The notes: generated by a model from the sequence alone, not told the origin. 64,000 nucleotides of DNA from SZUA-35 sp964351995 (GCA_964351995.1 CAYGQE010000009.1:1-64000); one strand, 5' to 3'; positions 16,006-25,263 are shown, numbered from the stretch's first letter. Made by a program: numbers and translations.

Positions 16006-18225
16006 GTGACATACGAAGTCGGTATCGACCTGGGCACCACGTACACGGCGGCGGCCGTCCACCGTGATGGCCGTTCGGCAATCTTCCCATTGGGTTCTCG
16101 TGCCGCAGCGATTCCATCGGTGGTCTACCTGAAAGAGGGTGGCGAAGTCCTGACCGGAGAGGCCGCAGTCCGCCGGGCCATCACCGAGCCCGAGCGAGTG
16201 GCCAGGGAGTTCAAGCGTCGCCTCGGCGACACCACCCCGATCATCGTCGGCGGCACGCCGTATTCATCGGAAGCGTTGATGGCTCGTGTCCTCAAAGCCG
16301 TCCTCGAACAGATCGAGATCCGGGAGGGTTCGGCCCCGTCGCGCATCGCCATTTCGCATCCGGCGAACTGGGGCCAATACAAGCTGGATCTGCTGAATCA
16401 GGCCATTCGACTCGCCGAGGTCGACGACGACAAGGTCCACCTCCTCACCGAACCTGAGGCAGCGGCGTTGTCGTACGCATCTCAGGAACGCATCGAGCAA
16501 GGTGAAGTGATTGCGGTCTACGACCTCGGAGGCGGCACCTTCGACGCTGCGGTTCTGCGGCGGACCGAGGACGGATTCGAGATCATTGGCAAGCCCGAAG
16601 GCATCGAGCGCCTCGGAGGCATCGACTTCGACGCCGCTGTTGCCGCCCACGTTGCCCGCTCGCTCGACGGAGCACTCGACGACCTCGACGACGATGACCC
16701 TGCAGCGATCGCGGCGATGTCGCGGCTGCGTCAAGACTGTGTTGATGCCAAAGAAGCGTTGTCATCTGATACCGATGCCACGATCCCCGTCCTTCTGCCC
16801 TCGTTGCAGACTGACGTGCGCATCACCCGGACCGAGTTCGAGGCGTTGATCCGCCCGTCGCTGGTCGACAGCATCGGTGCGATGCATCGCGCGGTGAAGT
16901 CTGCCGGTGTGGAATGGTCCGAGGTGTCGAAGGTGCTGCTGATCGGCGGTTCCAGCCGAGTTCCCCTGATCTCGCAGATGGTGGCCTCCGAGCTCGGTCG
17001 GCCCGTGGCGGTCGACGCCCATCCAAAGCATGCCGTGGCGCTCGGTGCTGCTTTTGCTGCGTCTGAGGAAGGCCTCCGTCCTTCTGCGGCGCCGGTCGCT
17101 CCTGCTCCGGTCGCCGCTGCTCCGGTCGCACCGGTGGTGGCTCCAACCCCCGACCCGGCCCCAATGCCAGCCCCAATTCCGGCCCCCGTTGCTGACACCC
17201 CAGCGCCCGGGCCTTTGTCGATTCCGGCGCCGACCCCGGCGCCAGCGCCCGCCGAACCCACTCCAGCCCCAGCGGCAGTCCGCGCACCCCTCGACCCACC
17301 ACCGAAGACCCCGGTGGTTGCGCAACCGCCCACCCGACCAGCGCCGGTCTCGGCTCCCGCGGCGGAACCGATTGCAACCCCAGTGGTCGCATCCTCGGGC
17401 GGTAGTCGGTTGCCGTTGATCGGTGCCCTTGTCGCCGTTCTGGCCGTGGTTGGCATCGGAGCATTCGTCGTGTTGAACGGCGGTGGTGATGACGGCGGCA
17501 CCGAGGCCGCCGCAGCCGATGCCGCCGAGGAAAGCGCCGAGCTGGACGACGACGAGACCCCAGAGCCCACCGTCGCCGACACCGAAGGTACCGAAGAGGT
17601 CGCGACGACCACCGCACCGCCAGAGCCTCCGAGCGCCGACGAGATGGTCTCCGCCGTTTCCGCTGTGATCGACCCCTTGTTCTCGACCGTTGCGGCCACG
17701 ATTGACGACGCTGGCGTCGTCACGATCATGGGCCGAGCGTTCGATGAGGCCGAGGCCACAGCGGTGTTGGCCGCCGCCGATATGGATGGCGTCACCGACA
17801 TCGTCAACGAGATGGAGATCCAGAGCGAAGACGAGCAGTGCACTGGCACCGTGCAGATGCAGCCCAACTTTGGCTGCATCACCAGCGCTGAATGGGATGG
17901 CACCAACATCACCGGGACGTACTACTCCAGCGCCGACGCTGGCGGACCCGCCCTGAGCGTCAGTGGTGGCCTTCACCTCCACGTCTATGCCAGCACCTTC
18001 GAAAAGGAGCAGGTCGGAACCTCGGGCCCATTCTCCACCGGTGGCGGTGACTGGCAGGTGTGGGACACGCCTGAGGTGATCAGCGTGTCGCTCGGCCAAC
18101 TCGGTGTCAGCGAAGTGCCGGAGAAACTGTGCGCTCTCATCGCCAATCAGGTCCACACGATCGAGTCGTTCAACAGTGGTACCTGCTGGCCCATCACCGA
18201 TCTCACGGCTGAACCGACGGAATAG
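16006..18225 (+). CDS. Membrane-anchored Hsp70-like ATPase with extracytoplasmic BON-like tail
   Basis: 739 residues. Residues 1-355 form an actin-like ATPase: phosphate 1 DLGTTYTA (8-15), phosphate 2 DLGGGTFD (173-180), adenosine motif LLIGGSSRVP (311-320). There is no DnaK substrate-binding domain; instead a Pro/Ala linker (about 358-460), one membrane segment (469-491), an acidic stretch, a BON-like region (about 545-606) and a C-terminal domain with four Cys (C612, C624, C709, C728). The ATPase should be cytoplasmic and the tail outside. GTG 16006 has GGAGG upstream. Similar Hsp70/membrane fusions occur in actinobacteria; the substrate is unknown. Context links it to the IniB-like/dynamin genes. 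Confidence 0.88.
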   Translation: MTYEVGIDLGTTYTAAAVHRDGRSAIFPLGSRAAAIPSVVYLKEGGEVLTGEAAVRRAITEPERVAREFKRRLGDTTPIIVGGTPYSSEALMARVLKAVLEQIEIREGSAPSRIAISHPANWGQYKLDLLNQAIRLAEVDDDKVHLLTEPEAAALSYASQERIEQGEVIAVYDLGGGTFDAAVLRRTEDGFEIIGKPEGIERLGGIDFDAAVAAHVARSLDGALDDLDDDDPAAIAAMSRLRQDCVDAKEALSSDTDATIPVLLPSLQTDVRITRTEFEALIRPSLVDSIGAMHRAVKSAGVEWSEVSKVLLIGGSSRVPLISQMVASELGRPVAVDAHPKHAVALGAAFAASEEGLRPSAAPVAPAPVAAAPVAPVVAPTPDPAPMPAPIPAPVADTPAPGPLSIPAPTPAPAPAEPTPAPAAVRAPLDPPPKTPVVAQPPTRPAPVSAPAAEPIATPVVASSGGSRLPLIGALVAVLAVVGIGAFVVLNGGGDDGGTEAAAADAAEESAELDDDETPEPTVADTEGTEEVATTTAPPEPPSADEMVSAVSAVIDPLFSTVAATIDDAGVVTIMGRAFDEAEATAVLAAADMDGVTDIVNEMEIQSEDEQCTGTVQMQPNFGCITSAEWDGTNITGTYYSSADAGGPALSVSGGLHLHVYASTFEKEQVGTSGPFSTGGGDWQVWDTPEVISVSLGQLGVSEVPEKLCALIANQVHTIESFNSGTCWPITDLTAEPTE

Positions 18226-18267
18226 ACGAGCGGGCCGAGTTGGCGCTGACGCCACCTCGTTGCCAGG

Positions 18268-19140
18268 ATGTCGCCCGTGTTGATCGAGCCTACTTTCGTC
18301 CCTTCCACCGATGGCGTTTCAGTTGCGTCCTATGAGTTTGGTGGCGACGGACCGCTGCTGGTCTTCTGCCACGCGACGGGTTTTTGTGGGGGCATGTACG
18401 AGCCGATTGCTCGGCACCTCACTGACCGATTCCACTGCGTCGGTCTCGACTTTCGGGGCCACGGGCAGACCGGACGACCCGAGGGTGTCTCGATGGCGTG
18501 GAGCGGCATGGGCCACGATCTGCTCGCCGTGATCGACCAGGTGCGCGGCGAGGCTGATGACACACCCGTACTAGCGGTGGGTCACTCGATGGGTGGCGCG
18601 GCGATCGTTCTCGCCGAGTTGGCCAGGCCGGGCTCGATTACCTCAGCGTGGGCGCTCGAGCCGATTCTGTTTCCCACACCAGACGATGCGGGGCCTGGCC
18701 ACCCCGTGCACGAGTCGCCGCTGGTAACCGGGGCTCGCCGTCGCCGCCCCGAATTCGAGTCTCGCCAAGCAGCCTTCGAGCGCTACGGCAGCCGCCCACC
18801 ATTCAGTGAAATCGACCAAGACGTACTTCGCGGGTACGTCGACTACGGCTTTGGCGATCTTCCCGACGGTTCCGTTCGGCTGCGATGCGAGCCCGAGACC
18901 GAAGCGCAGGTGTTCGAGAGTTCCTTCTCCGGCGCCTTCGAACGACTCGACGAAATCAGCTTCCCTTTCCTCGTCGCCGCCAGTGGCGACGGCATGGCTC
19001 CGGCGCTGATCGTCGAAGCGGTTGTCGAGCAGAATGAGCGATTCGAGCGATTCGACTATCCCGACCTCACCCACTTCGCTCCGTTCGAGAACCCAGAGCG
19101 GACCGCCGCCGACATTCGGTCTTGGTTCGCCGGCACTTGA
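18268..19140 (+). CDS. Alpha/beta hydrolase
   Basis: 290 residues, single-domain alpha/beta hydrolase fold. The oxyanion region is FCHATGFCGG, the nucleophile S107 sits in VGHSMGG, and the catalytic His is probably in the C-terminal DLTHFAPF. A DFRGHGQTGRP strand-loop precedes the nucleophile elbow as in esterases and epoxide hydrolases. Substrate unknown. ATG 18268 lacks a clear ribosome binding site; GTG 18277, seven bases after CAGGAT, is an alternative leaderless start. Confidence 0.85.
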   Translation: MSPVLIEPTFVPSTDGVSVASYEFGGDGPLLVFCHATGFCGGMYEPIARHLTDRFHCVGLDFRGHGQTGRPEGVSMAWSGMGHDLLAVIDQVRGEADDTPVLAVGHSMGGAAIVLAELARPGSITSAWALEPILFPTPDDAGPGHPVHESPLVTGARRRRPEFESRQAAFERYGSRPPFSEIDQDVLRGYVDYGFGDLPDGSVRLRCEPETEAQVFESSFSGAFERLDEISFPFLVAASGDGMAPALIVEAVVEQNERFERFDYPDLTHFAPFENPERTAADIRSWFAGT

Positions 19141-19143
19141 CGC

Positions 19144-20388
19144 TCAGATGAGTTCGATCTCGTCGTCTGAGGTGATGAGGATCCGCTCGTCGGGCAGGCG
19201 TTCGAGCACGGTCTCCACGTAGCTCGCCGTTGCTTCGGGAAGTCCGACGTCGCGCCCGGCGTCCTCGGACAGAAACCACAGGTGGTCGAGTACCTGATGG
19301 TAGATCTCGGCGTCGACGAGCTTCCCCCTCTGTGTTTTCGGGATCGCAGCGATCGTGGGCTCGTAGCGCTCGGTCAACCATCGGTAGGCGACCACTGCCT
19401 CGGGCAGTGGTCGCCCGGCGCCTTCGGTGAGGAACATGCCGTAGCCCCCCATGGCATCAAGGAGGCGACGAGCTTGGTTTTCCTCGGCGTCGATGCCGGT
19501 CAGTGTCAAGAGCTTCCGCTTGTGATGACCTTCTTCGACGATCGCTGGACGGAACAGCACCACTCGGGCACCGTTGCGCTCGACCAGTTCCATCTCGGCG
19601 GTGTCGAATCCGAGTTCGTTGAGGCGGCGGAGCCGTTCACGAATGCGCCACTGTTCGTCAGCACCCACAGCATCGGTACGAGTGAGCTCGGTCCAGAGCT
19701 CGTCGTACCGGATCTGGAGGAGATCGATGACGTCCATTGGATCGACGCCCTCTCCGAGTTTTTCGAGGTGTTCGAGTTCGTACAAGCCGCCAGCCATGTT
19801 GTCCTTGGCGATCTCGAGGTCGTACTGCCGTTGTCCATCGGAGAGCTGGTCGTGGCGCTCGCCCGTTTCGGTGTCGACGAGGTAGGCCACGAGGTTGCCG
19901 GCGTCGCGCCGAAACAGCGCGTTGCCGAGCGAGCAGTCGCCCCAGAACAGCCCGACGAGATGGATGCGGACCAGCAACACCGTGAGTGCGTCGATCAGTT
20001 TCTCGTGGAGACGCTCGCTTCCCGGCGCCGCGAACAAGTGGAGGTACGGGAGTGAATAGGAGAGGTGCCGCGTGATGAGCACAGATTCGAGTGGATCGCC
20101 GTCGGTGTTGAAGCGCTCGTGGGCCACTCCCACGAGATCAACAACCGGCAGGTGCTCTTCTTTCAGGAACGTCAGGAGTTCGAATTCACGATTGGCCAAC
20201 TTTGGTGGCAGCTCCTTCAGCGCGAAGTAGCTGCCTTCGTGTTCGATGAAGCGAACCACGTGTCGGTGGCGACCGCGCGGCAGCCGCACGGCGAACTCGT
20301 CTGGCCACTGGTCAAGCGGCGTGGTCCACGGGAGATGAAGAAAGTCCGGCTGTGGCTCGGTGGATGTCTTCAATCGCAGGGCAACCAT
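19144..20388 (-). CDS. DUF4032 protein, kinase-fold (LPS-kinase-like N-terminus)
   Basis: 414 residues. The N-terminal half looks like a small kinase fold: a lysine in FALKELPPKLANREFE, a catalytic-loop-like LFWGDCSLGNALFRR, and DTETGERHDQLSDGQ in place of the DFG region. The second half matches the uncharacterised DUF4032 region common in actinobacteria (for example GYGMFLTEGAGRPLPEA and HQVLDHLWFLSE). No membrane segment. ATG 20388 was chosen since upstream codons overlap the divergent methyltransferase. Function is unknown; small-molecule or glycolipid phosphorylation is possible. Confidence 0.8.
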   Translation of the reverse strand: MVALRLKTSTEPQPDFLHLPWTTPLDQWPDEFAVRLPRGRHRHVVRFIEHEGSYFALKELPPKLANREFELLTFLKEEHLPVVDLVGVAHERFNTDGDPLESVLITRHLSYSLPYLHLFAAPGSERLHEKLIDALTVLLVRIHLVGLFWGDCSLGNALFRRDAGNLVAYLVDTETGERHDQLSDGQRQYDLEIAKDNMAGGLYELEHLEKLGEGVDPMDVIDLLQIRYDELWTELTRTDAVGADEQWRIRERLRRLNELGFDTAEMELVERNGARVVLFRPAIVEEGHHKRKLLTLTGIDAEENQARRLLDAMGGYGMFLTEGAGRPLPEAVVAYRWLTERYEPTIAAIPKTQRGKLVDAEIYHQVLDHLWFLSEDAGRDVGLPEATASYVETVLERLPDERILITSDDEIELI

Positions 20389-20418
20389 GTTGGCGACACT
20401 ATCGGTCAGACTGTGGGG

Positions 20419-21072
20419 GTGAATGCTTCCCCGCCCGCCCTGACCGTTTTGCCCGATGCTGCGAACGTCGCCGCTCCCGAGCCGTTCGCCGGACCAGACC
20501 ACCCGATGCGCAAGCTCACGCGGCAGGTCGCGTTCGACGGAGCGTGGGACGCTGAGCGGGCGAGGAAGGTCGGCGATCTCTTCGACAGCATGGCTGCTGA
20601 CTGGTCGACCGATCACGTCGACGCCACCAAGGCAGCTCCGATCATCGATGCGCTCGCCCGGGGAATGGCCGATGTCGACCGACGATGGTTGGAGCTTGGA
20701 TCCGGCACCGGGGCCGGCACCCGGGTGCTTGCAGGTGAGGTCGGCCAGCTCGTGGCCTTCGACCTCGCGGCGGAGATGTTGGCCCACGCCCCAGGGGAGC
20801 TCGCGCCACGTGTGCGCGGCGATGCGTCAGTTCTTCCGTTTGCCGACGGCGCATTCGACAGCATCCTGATGGTGAACATGCTGCTCTTTCCTGGCGAAGT
20901 CGACCGTGTGTTGGCGCCCGGCGGCACGGTGATCTGGGTCAACACGCTCGGCGACCAGACCCCGATCCACCTGCCAGCGACTGACGTGATCGCCGCACTT
21001 CCTGGAACTTGGGAAGGGGTGACAGCGAACGCCGGGACCGGGTTTTGGGCGACGCTTCGTCGCACCGACTGA
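20419..21072 (+). CDS. Class I SAM-dependent methyltransferase
   Basis: 217 residues. SAM-binding motif I is LELGSGTGAGTRVLAGEV, followed by an acidic residue in FDLAAEML, then VRGDASVLPFADGAFDSILM (motifs II-III) and VLAPGGTVIWVN. Methyltransf_11-type fold; substrate unknown. The GTG at 20419 is 30 bases from the divergent DUF4032 start; a shorter start at ATG 20506 would also keep all motifs. Confidence 0.8.
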   Translation: MNASPPALTVLPDAANVAAPEPFAGPDHPMRKLTRQVAFDGAWDAERARKVGDLFDSMAADWSTDHVDATKAAPIIDALARGMADVDRRWLELGSGTGAGTRVLAGEVGQLVAFDLAAEMLAHAPGELAPRVRGDASVLPFADGAFDSILMVNMLLFPGEVDRVLAPGGTVIWVNTLGDQTPIHLPATDVIAALPGTWEGVTANAGTGFWATLRRTD

Positions 21073-21100
21073 AGCTGGAGTGAGTGGGTTTGTCTGCGGG

Positions 21101-21730
21101 TCAGACGGTGAGGGTGCGGCCCGATCGCTTGAGGAGGTCGAGCCACGGCTCGCCAGCGGCGATTCGTTTGACGACACGACGGGTGACCGCTTGTTTCCAC
21201 TTCGGCTGCGTGGCCGTCATGCCGTCGCCAACGGCCAGGTAGAGGCCAGCCGGGTCGGTTGGCGACCACGCGCCGCCGCTGAGGTCCCAGGCGTGGAGAT
21301 GCCACTCGGCGGCGGCGATGCCAGCATGCCCGCCGACGGTCGAGACACCGTTGGCGAATCCGTAGGAGGTTGCCCAGTCGCTTGAAACGGCGGCATGGAG
21401 TCGGTCGGCATACTCGCTGGCCCGTCCGACAAACTGTTCGATTGCTTCGGGGCCGTCGAGATCTCGGAGATCGAGGATCGCCAGTTCGTTCCGACCATCG
21501 AGCTGTTTGGTCGGAAAGGGCTGGGTTGCGTCACCATCCAGGGCGGAATCGAGCCACTCGTGATACCAGTCGGTGACGGCGACCAGGTGACGGGCCAACT
21601 CGTGGCCAGACCATTCCCCGACCACCGTCTTGTGCCACGCCCGACCCTCTCGCCCGCGGGCGTGGCCGGCAATGGCGGCGACGCCTTCTTCGAACTGGGC
21701 GATGACCTGCACTGGTTCGAGCGGCGTCAC
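21101..21730 (-). CDS. DinB/maleylpyruvate isomerase-like protein
   Basis: 209 residues with the four-helix-bundle DinB fold used by mycothiol-dependent enzymes. Metal-ligand histidines are visible in VGEWSGHELARHLVAV and AAAEWHLHAWDLSG. The family includes maleylpyruvate isomerase and mycothiol S-transferases; the substrate here is unknown. Its ATG overlaps the stop of the FAD oxidoreductase (ATGA), so both come from one transcript. Confidence 0.82.
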   Translation of the reverse strand: MTPLEPVQVIAQFEEGVAAIAGHARGREGRAWHKTVVGEWSGHELARHLVAVTDWYHEWLDSALDGDATQPFPTKQLDGRNELAILDLRDLDGPEAIEQFVGRASEYADRLHAAVSSDWATSYGFANGVSTVGGHAGIAAAEWHLHAWDLSGGAWSPTDPAGLYLAVGDGMTATQPKWKQAVTRRVVKRIAAGEPWLDLLKRSGRTLTV

Positions 21731-22728
21731 GCCTGAACGTGTTCGGTGGCCAGTCCTGCCAGCACGGCCTCGGCGGCAGCCACACCAGACAAGAACGCGC
21801 CCTCGACTTTCGAGCCGCCGAATGCATCACCGGCGAGCACGACCACGCCCGGGGATGATGTGAGGATGGCGCAACGATCAGGCCAGGGTTCGACAGGGCC
21901 GGCGTAGCGCCACTTCTTCACCTGGACGTCGACGATGTTCGTGTCGCCAAGGAGTGCGTCGGCGTGAGGTTTCAGTGCGGCGAGGATCTCGTCATCGCTG
22001 TTGTCCCAAAGCTCGGCGGACAATGCATGCGAGGCATGGAACGTCGCCGCCGGAGAGGGGCTGATGCCCTTGACGCTGTTGTCGCAGCTGAAGGTGAAGA
22101 TCGGATCCTCGGGGCGTTGGAGCGCACCGGTGGGCCCGAATGGAGCGGGCTGATCGAGCGTGGCGAGCAGTCCGACCACTGCGTGATAGCGGAGCTCTCG
22201 GATGCCCGCCATGTTCTCGGGGAGCCGAAAGCCACCGCTGTCGAGAATCTCGAGCGACTGGGGGACCGGTGAGGTGATGACGACAGAGGTGCACTCGTCA
22301 GGAGAGCGGACACCTCCGTCGTAGGAGATGGCGAAGTTGTCGCCGAGTGGAATCAGCGAAGACGCACGGTGCGAGGTGAGAATCTCGACTGATGCAGGCA
22401 GCGTCGACTTCAAGTGCTTGGCCAGTTGATTCATGCCCCCGGCGGTGCGATAGCGGGGGTAGCCGTCGCCGCCGCCGTCGAAGCCGCGGCACCACTCCTC
22501 GACCACGCCGGCTTCGACCCAGTCGTTGACGACAGAGGTGAAGCGCTCAGAGCGAGCGGTGAAGAACTGGGCACCATGATCGAGCACGGCGGGCCCGATC
22601 CGGCGGGTGGCGAGTCGTCCGCCAACACTGCGGCCCTTGTCGACCATGCGGACCGATTGGCCTGCGTCAGCCAGGAGCTGAGCAGCGATGAGACCAGAGA
22701 GACCGGCGCCGATGATTTGGGTGTTCAC
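21727..22728 (-). CDS. Renalase-type FAD-dependent amine oxidoreductase
   Basis: 333 residues. The N-terminus has the dinucleotide fold IIGAGLSGLIAAQLLADAG, then DKGRSVGGRLATRR and LDHGAQFFTAR, all typical of bacterial renalase-like flavoproteins. The C-terminus VVLAGDAFGGSKVEGAFLSG closes the FAD site. Bacterial relatives oxidise isomeric dihydro-NAD(P) species, so a cofactor-repair role is possible. GTG 22728 lies 7 bases after TAACCT on the minus strand (leaderless). Confidence 0.85.
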   Translation of the reverse strand: MNTQIIGAGLSGLIAAQLLADAGQSVRMVDKGRSVGGRLATRRIGPAVLDHGAQFFTARSERFTSVVNDWVEAGVVEEWCRGFDGGGDGYPRYRTAGGMNQLAKHLKSTLPASVEILTSHRASSLIPLGDNFAISYDGGVRSPDECTSVVITSPVPQSLEILDSGGFRLPENMAGIRELRYHAVVGLLATLDQPAPFGPTGALQRPEDPIFTFSCDNSVKGISPSPAATFHASHALSAELWDNSDDEILAALKPHADALLGDTNIVDVQVKKWRYAGPVEPWPDRCAILTSSPGVVVLAGDAFGGSKVEGAFLSGVAAAEAVLAGLATEHVQA

Positions 22729-22867
22729 GGCGGCGAGGTTACCCGGCTACTGGCGGGAGGGCTTCAGCGGGCGCACCCCTGAGTTTTCGGACTGTTTTTC
22801 TGTTGAAGTGACAAAGAACTCCGACGATGCGGTTGGCCGAGTCGATTCTCGGGGGAATCATGATCGA

Positions 22868-24436
22868 ATGAGTCGGATTTTGGTCACGGAAGAGATCTCA
22901 GAGATCGGCCTGGACGCACTGCGTGCCAACGGTCACGACGTCGATGTGCAGTTGGGGAAGTCGCCAGAAGAGCTCGAGCAGCTGCTGCCCGGCGCTGTGG
23001 CACTGATCATTCGCTCAGCGACCACGGTCACCGAAGAGCTCCTCACCGCTGGAGAAGATCTCGTGGTGGTCGGCCGTGCTGGCATCGGCCTGGACAATGT
23101 GGCCGTCGAAGCCGCCACCAAGCGCGGCGTGATGGTCGTGAACGCTCCGCAGTCCAACATCATCTCGACCGCCGAGCAGACCATGACGCTGATGCTGGCC
23201 CAAGCGCGTAACACCGCCCAGGCTGACGCTGCCCTCAAGGCGGGCCGTTGGGAACGCTCGAAGTGGACCGGCACCGAGTTGCATGGCAAGACCCTCGGTA
23301 TTCTCGGCCTTGGCCGTGTGGGCGCCCTCGTGGCGGCCCGGGCCGCCGCCTTCGGCCTGCATCTGATCACCTATGACCCCTACGTCTCTGACGATCGTGC
23401 ACGCCAGCTCGGCGTCGAGAAGGTCTCACTCGACGAGCTCGCCGCCCGCGCTGACATCGTCACCGTGCACGTCATCAAGACCCCCGAGACCCTCGGCCTC
23501 ATCGGCGCCGACTTCTTTGCCAAGGCCAAGCCTGGGGTGCGCATCGTCAACGTTGCCCGAGGTGGCGTGGTTGATGAAGCGGCCTTGAACGATGCGCTCG
23601 AAAGTGGCGTGTGTGGCGGCGCAGCGCTCGACGTGTTCGACACCGAACCAAAGACCGAGTCACCGCTGTTCGCCCATCCGAACGTGGTCGTTGCCCCTCA
23701 CCTCGGTGCCTCGACCCACGAGGCTCAGCTCAAAGCTGGTGTCACGATCGCAGAGCAGGTCAACCTCGCCCTCGCCGGCGATTTCGTGCCGTTCGCCGTC
23801 AACATCGATGCTGCTGAGGTCAACGAAACCATGCGGCCCTACCTCGCCGTTGCCGAGCAGCTCGGTGCAACGTTCGCCTCGCTCGGCGACGGGGTTCCCG
23901 ACGATGTCGAGGTGATCTTCGAAGGTGAGATCGGAGGCTACGACAACCGTCTTGCGACGCTGGCTGCGGCTAAGGGCCTGCTCTCGGTTGGCTCCGACGA
24001 GCCGGTGTCTTACGTCAACGCCCTGAGTATTGCCGCTGAACGCAAGATCGACATCCGGGCAACGTCATCGCCGAGTACGCAGGACTACGTCAGCCGTCTC
24101 GCCATTCGGGGCGGCGGTCGTCGCCTCGCGGCCACGCTCATGGGTTTGCGCAACGAGGCTCGACTCGTGCGCGTCGATCGGCACGTGCTCGACATTCCGC
24201 CCAGCGACAACATGCTGTTCCTTCGCAACGACGACCGCCCTGGCATGATCGGTCTCGTCGGCAACGTGCTCGGCAACGCCGGCATCAACATCGACGACAT
24301 GGCTGTTGGTCGGCACCCTCAAGAGGGTGCTGCCCTCATGGTCATCGCCAGTCGTCAGCTGGTCAGCGATGAGACGCTGGCAGCGCTCGTGGCCATCGAT
24401 GGCATCATGACGGTCGACCGCATCAGCCTGGGTTGA
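22868..24436 (+). CDS. serA: D-3-phosphoglycerate dehydrogenase
   Basis: 522 residues, the long type with a C-terminal ACT domain that binds serine. It oxidises 3-phosphoglycerate with NAD in the first step of serine synthesis. Seen: GLDNVAVEAATKRGVMVVNA, the NAD-binding GILGLGRVGALVAARAAAFG, catalytic Arg in NVARGGVVDEAAL, Glu in FDTEPKTESPL and His in VVAPHLGAST. The intervening domain (about 315-445) and ACT domain (FLRNDDRPGMIGLVGNVLGN) follow. ATG 22868 fits homologue N-termini; upstream codons overlap the divergent oxidoreductase promoter. The 3' end overlaps the convergent gene by 14 bases. Confidence 0.95.
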   Translation: MSRILVTEEISEIGLDALRANGHDVDVQLGKSPEELEQLLPGAVALIIRSATTVTEELLTAGEDLVVVGRAGIGLDNVAVEAATKRGVMVVNAPQSNIISTAEQTMTLMLAQARNTAQADAALKAGRWERSKWTGTELHGKTLGILGLGRVGALVAARAAAFGLHLITYDPYVSDDRARQLGVEKVSLDELAARADIVTVHVIKTPETLGLIGADFFAKAKPGVRIVNVARGGVVDEAALNDALESGVCGGAALDVFDTEPKTESPLFAHPNVVVAPHLGASTHEAQLKAGVTIAEQVNLALAGDFVPFAVNIDAAEVNETMRPYLAVAEQLGATFASLGDGVPDDVEVIFEGEIGGYDNRLATLAAAKGLLSVGSDEPVSYVNALSIAAERKIDIRATSSPSTQDYVSRLAIRGGGRRLAATLMGLRNEARLVRVDRHVLDIPPSDNMLFLRNDDRPGMIGLVGNVLGNAGINIDDMAVGRHPQEGAALMVIASRQLVSDETLAALVAIDGIMTVDRISLG

Positions 24437-25049
24437 CGTTCGGAAGGATCTCGACGACGGACGTGGCGACACCTTCTTCGATCACGATGGTTGCATCGAA
24501 TGGGACTTCATTGCGGTCGAGGAAGCCGAAGTACGCCTCGTCGCCGACGTAGAGGCCACCGTCGAGCGTCATTTCGCTGTTCCAAGCGAACCGGACTCGA
24601 CGGTCAGTGCTTGCTGCGTCGATGAGATCGAAACCGGTGGCGGGAAAGGCTTGGCCGGGGAATCGGCTGGTGAACAGTTCGCTGAAGTCCTCCGGCAGGT
24701 CTTCAGCGAGGAACAGACACTTCAGGTTGAAGGCGAGCGATCGATCCTCGTTGACCACGACGCTGCCGTAGTAGGTGCCGTCGGCCAGCTGGTTGCCGCC
24801 AGGGGTGCAACCGCCCCCAGCGGCGTACTGGAAAATCTCGCCGGAAGGTGTCGGTGGGAGGGTGGACCGAACGGTTGCCTCGGTCGGCGAGTTCTGCGTC
24901 GTCGGGGTGTTCTCTGGTTCCGGGGGTAGCAGCGTGATCGGCGCTGCACTGACTTCGGTTGAACCGTTGCGGTCCTGGGCAAGGAGGTAGCCGGCTGCTC
25001 CTACCAAGATGGCGACCGAGGCAAAGAACAGGAGAAGTCTGCGGTCCAT
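24423..25049 (-). CDS. Exported or membrane-anchored protein of unknown function
   Basis: 208 residues. An N-terminal hydrophobic segment (RRLLLFFASVAILVGAAGYL) acts as signal or anchor and is followed by a Pro/Thr-rich linker (about 25-70) and a folded domain with two Cys (GGGCTPGG, LKCLFLAED). The domain has beta-rich GTYYGSVVVNEDRSLAFNL character. I do not recognise the family. Start ATG 25049 or 25052 (tandem ATGATG after GGGAG). Its stop overlaps serA. Confidence 0.7.
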   Translation of the reverse strand: MDRRLLLFFASVAILVGAAGYLLAQDRNGSTEVSAAPITLLPPEPENTPTTQNSPTEATVRSTLPPTPSGEIFQYAAGGGCTPGGNQLADGTYYGSVVVNEDRSLAFNLKCLFLAEDLPEDFSELFTSRFPGQAFPATGFDLIDAASTDRRVRFAWNSEMTLDGGLYVGDEAYFGFLDRNEVPFDATIVIEEGVATSVVEILPNVNPG

Positions 25050-25144
25050 CATCTCCCGAGCGTGACAGGGGGTTCTCGATCGGTCAACGCGGACGGTGAA
25101 ACGACTCAACCGACTGGCCCGATGGGCTCAGTCGGTCGAGGTCT

Positions 25145-25255
25145 TCACGATTTCCAGGAACGTGGCCAGATCAGTGCGGCGACGAAGCCGACGGCGAGTC
25201 CAAGCAGCAATGCGGTCGGTGACAGCTGAGTGGAACGATCACAGGTACTGGTCAT
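25145..25255 (-). CDS. Small single-pass membrane protein
   Basis: 36 residues: a short polar start, a hydrophobic stretch ALLLGLAVGFVAALIW, and a basic end PRSWKS. It starts 8 bases downstream of the beta-propeller lipoprotein stop on the same strand, so it may be the second gene of that transcript. Support is position and composition only; no family is recognised. Confidence 0.4.
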   Translation of the reverse strand: MTSTCDRSTQLSPTALLLGLAVGFVAALIWPRSWKS

Positions 25256-25263
25256 GGACTCGA

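Noticed and set aside
16006..18225. Housekeeping DnaK
   Set aside because: The substrate-binding domain and lid are missing and a membrane helix follows the ATPase; grpE and dnaJ are not nearby.
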